NCBI RefSeq assembly: GCF_900113375.1
Contig: NZ_FOPC01000002.1
Location: forward strand, 248,001 to 312,000
Source of the DNA: Algoriphagus hitonicola
Lineage (GTDB): Bacteria; Bacteroidota; Bacteroidia; Cytophagales; Cyclobacteriaceae
Length of the DNA stretch: 64,000 bases
Direction: 5' to 3'
Made by a program: the position numbers and the translations under genes. Each line of letters begins with the position of its first letter. The first letter of the stretch is position 1. The notes beneath the pieces were generated by a model. It made no database searches. It had not been told where the DNA came from and saw only the letters and a program-made list of their open reading frames with translations. This document shows, piece after piece, positions 62,310 through 64,000 of the stretch.

Positions 62310-63431
62310 TCAACCGAATGAGGCCAAAAGCTCTCCAGCCAGCTCCTCTCCCAAGGCCGAAGCATGCTTAAATCCATGCCCCGAACAAGCCGAAACCATT
62401 TTTACTTGATTCATTTGTGGGTGATTTAGTATGACAAATTTGGCATCTGGGGTAAGTGTATAAAAGCAAACTTCACTTTTTTCGATCTTAGGCAAAAGTC
62501 CCTCAAATTTCCCTCGGAGTTTTTCTTCCCAAAAGAGATCCTTTTCTGCCTGACTCACTAAGCGCTGAATAGAATCCGGGTGCCCGACATCTTCGAATTG
62601 CTCGGAGGCGATTTTTAGGGTTTCCCCGTCCATACTGGGAAAACCATACAGAAAATCAGTAGGGCTTGGGCCATATCCCCACATAAAAACCGAATTCTGG
62701 TCTGCCATCGGACTACCTTTTTCTACAGCTACCCAATGCAACACTTGACGGCATATCTTGAATTTCTTTATTTCCTCTTTTGCAGCAAAGTCCTTGATCC
62801 AACCGCCCACCGAAATCACCACATACCTAGCCCGAATCCGCTCTTGCGTAAGCTCAACCTCCACCCAACCGTTGTTTTGCCGAATGGCCTGAACAGGCTG
62901 GTTGATGCGGATTTTTGCGCCATTTTTTTCGGCCAGTTCAAGTTGCGTCCGAATAATCCGATCGGGAAAAACATATCCCGCTGAAGGCTCCACATATCCT
63001 CTCGATTGATCACTGACCACAAATGCCGGGTATCGGTTTCGGATCGATACCCCATTCAGAATCTCATGCCGGATATTTTCCGATTGGGCGATTTTGCAAG
63101 TGGTATCAAAAAAACTGCTTCCCCCATATTTGCTCCAAGGCTGGAGCCCAGAATCAAGTAGAATTCCTCCTACCTGACAAAACAGTTTTTCGGAAGATTC
63201 TTGCTCCATCAATTTCCAGATTTCCTGAGAGCGCCTGGCGAGTTTTACATATTCCTGACCCTCTCCGACAGCCAAACGCGTAATCCTGGTTTCTCCATGC
63301 GAGGAACCCATAGCATGTGGGGGATCAAATCGATCAATCCCCATAACCTGAGGCATGCTTTTGGACAAAAAATACAAGGCCGCGGAACCCACCGCTCCTA
63401 GTCCGATGACTATTGCGTTATATTCTTTCAT
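62310..63431 (-). CDS. solA: Monomeric sarcosine / N-methyltryptophan oxidase-like flavoprotein
   Basis: A 373-residue DAO-fold flavoenzyme of the MSOX/SolA group. FAD-binding GLGAVGSAAL lies at about 10-19; GSSHGETRITRLAVGEG is the family substrate region. Cys322 in CFYTLTPDAKF matches the Cys that binds FAD covalently in this family, and the C-terminal SACSGHGFKHASALGE is typical. It oxidises a secondary amino acid to formaldehyde or imine with peroxide production. The precise substrate is not settled. It is monocistronic, 67 bases upstream of the ABC gene start on the same strand. Confidence 0.9.
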   Translation of the reverse strand: MKEYNAIVIGLGAVGSAALYFLSKSMPQVMGIDRFDPPHAMGSSHGETRITRLAVGEGQEYVKLARRSQEIWKLMEQESSEKLFCQVGGILLDSGLQPWSKYGGSSFFDTTCKIAQSENIRHEILNGVSIRNRYPAFVVSDQSRGYVEPSAGYVFPDRIIRTQLELAEKNGAKIRINQPVQAIRQNNGWVEVELTQERIRARYVVISVGGWIKDFAAKEEIKKFKICRQVLHWVAVEKGSPMADQNSVFMWGYGPSPTDFLYGFPSMDGETLKIASEQFEDVGHPDSIQRLVSQAEKDLFWEEKLRGKFEGLLPKIEKSEVCFYTLTPDAKFVILNHPQMNQVKMVSACSGHGFKHASALGEELAGELLASFG

Positions 63432-63572
63432 AAAAATCCAAGCTGTTGAGATCCATAATTAACCAAAAAATCACTTTATCCCATCACAAAATCAATAGGT
63501 CTTGGCAGAAAATCATTCTTTCCAAATCCCGTATAAAAAACCCATAGCTTGATGTTAAAATAAGATCGCAAA

Positions 63573-63806
63573 ATGATTGGATTCATCATAATACTCCTCG
63601 GGGGCTATATCGCATCCCGTGGCTACAAAAAACTGGATTTATTAAAAAAATATGAATTCGAAAACACCACGCAAGGGGGCGTGGTGGAATTTGATTCCTA
63701 CGAAAAATCTAAAAACCATGAATCAAAAAAAGCGATGGGCCGGATCACCTTTTTTGCCGGAATTATCGTGTTTTGGATTGGATTTTTGTTTATGGTAGCC
63801 TTTTGA
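63573..63806 (+). CDS. Small membrane protein (77 aa)
   Basis: An unrecognised 77-residue protein with two hydrophobic helices (about 2-18 and 57-76) separated by a charged loop (KKYEFENTTQGGVVEFDSYE). Its stop abuts the convergent partial gene without a spacer. The clean two-helix pattern supports a real small membrane protein, but no family is known to me. Confidence 0.6.
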   Translation: MIGFIIILLGGYIASRGYKKLDLLKKYEFENTTQGGVVEFDSYEKSKNHESKKAMGRITFFAGIIVFWIGFLFMVAF

Positions 63807-64000
63807 TCAGGATTTTCCCATTTGTGCGTCTATCAGTTCGCGCTTAAGTTTTCGCTCCCGCTCTAGGGTATTTTTCCGATGCTGGTCAAACTCCTCCTGC
63901 AAATCAGCCAAATCCCGCTGGGCCTTTTGGATTTTCTTGAAGCTTTTGAAATATTGGAATGAAAAAAACGCCAACGCCGAAGCCAATACAGCCACTAAAA
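63807..64000 (-). CDS. Membrane-anchored coiled-coil protein, 5' end outside window
   Basis: The frame is open to the window end, so the N-terminus may be missing; a GTG at 63995 is the only start inside. The visible ~62 residues hold one hydrophobic helix (about VLASALAFFSFQYF) and a coiled coil rich in Lys, Glu, Arg and Gln. It is a hypothetical protein with no recognised family. Confidence 0.45.
   Translation of the reverse strand, partial: LVAVLASALAFFSFQYFKSFKKIQKAQRDLADLQEEFDQHRKNTLERERKLKRELIDAQMGKS

Overview
The window looks like chromosomal DNA of a Bacteroidota bacterium, most probably a Cytophagales/Cyclobacteriaceae member of the Algoriphagus type. This is inferred from a SusC/SusD outer-membrane pair, a GldJ-like gliding lipoprotein, LytS/LytTR two-component genes, a PIN-PhoH ATPase, many secreted lipoproteins, and exact TAnnTTTG (-7) boxes of the Bacteroidota sigma factor a short way upstream of at least eight genes. 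No tRNA, rRNA, CRISPR array, insertion sequence or prophage was seen. Most of the window is ordinary core genome, densely packed, with strand switches marked by clear rho-independent terminators.

Layout. 1-7.4 kb (+): the 3' part of ileS, lspA, a large SNF2 helicase, a PIN-PhoH ATPase and a small orphan ORF. 7.5-13.3 kb (-): uvrA, a LytS-type kinase with its LytTR regulator, and a second LytTR regulator. 13.7-16.3 kb (+): a periplasmic YceI / outer-membrane barrel / YceI-like cluster. 16.3-22.1 kb (-): VOC protein, M14 peptidase, a glycogen-phosphorylase-like enzyme with Thr at the PLP-lysine position, a CNNM/CBS membrane protein and superoxide dismutase. 22.2-27.6 kb: tadA with a PiT-like permease, divergent from a Na/Pi cotransporter; deoC with a saccharopine-dehydrogenase-like gene; and an ICMT-like methyltransferase. 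27.6-31.4 kb: three FKBP-type lipoproteins and nrnA (-), then ndk (+). 31.4-36.4 kb: lemA with two TPM-domain genes, a double aspartyl-protease/PDZ protein, a Fur-family regulator, an SRPBCC protein and an orphan cytochrome oxidase subunit III. 36.4-44.6 kb: mfd (TTG start), gldJ, an outer-membrane barrel and an S9 peptidase. 44.6-49.2 kb: an AAA/DUF4143 ATPase behind phased palindromes, uppP, a DUF1569 protein, two secreted TonB-C-like proteins and an NlpE-like lipoprotein. 49.2-50.4 kb: a repeat-rich accessory patch around an orphan Cys-rich lipoprotein. 50.4-56.1 kb (-): oxyR and the susC/susD pair. 56.6-64 kb: 2H phosphoesterase, universal stress protein, exopolysaccharide sugar transferase, methyltransferase, ABC exporter, SolA-like oxidase and two small membrane proteins.

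How genes work together. Envelope biogenesis is a recurring theme: lspA for lipoprotein maturation, uppP for undecaprenyl phosphate recycling, the polyprenyl sugar transferase, the FKBP lipoproteins as probable periplasmic foldases, and GldJ for gliding and probably type IX secretion. DNA repair and stress genes (uvrA, mfd, oxyR, sod, usp) are scattered. The least explained items are the cluster of hairpins sharing a TTTGYAA core with unrelated arms (49.3-50.3 kb), the phased TGTAAAA operator-like sites at 45.8 kb, and the PLP-lysine substitution in the phosphorylase-like enzyme.
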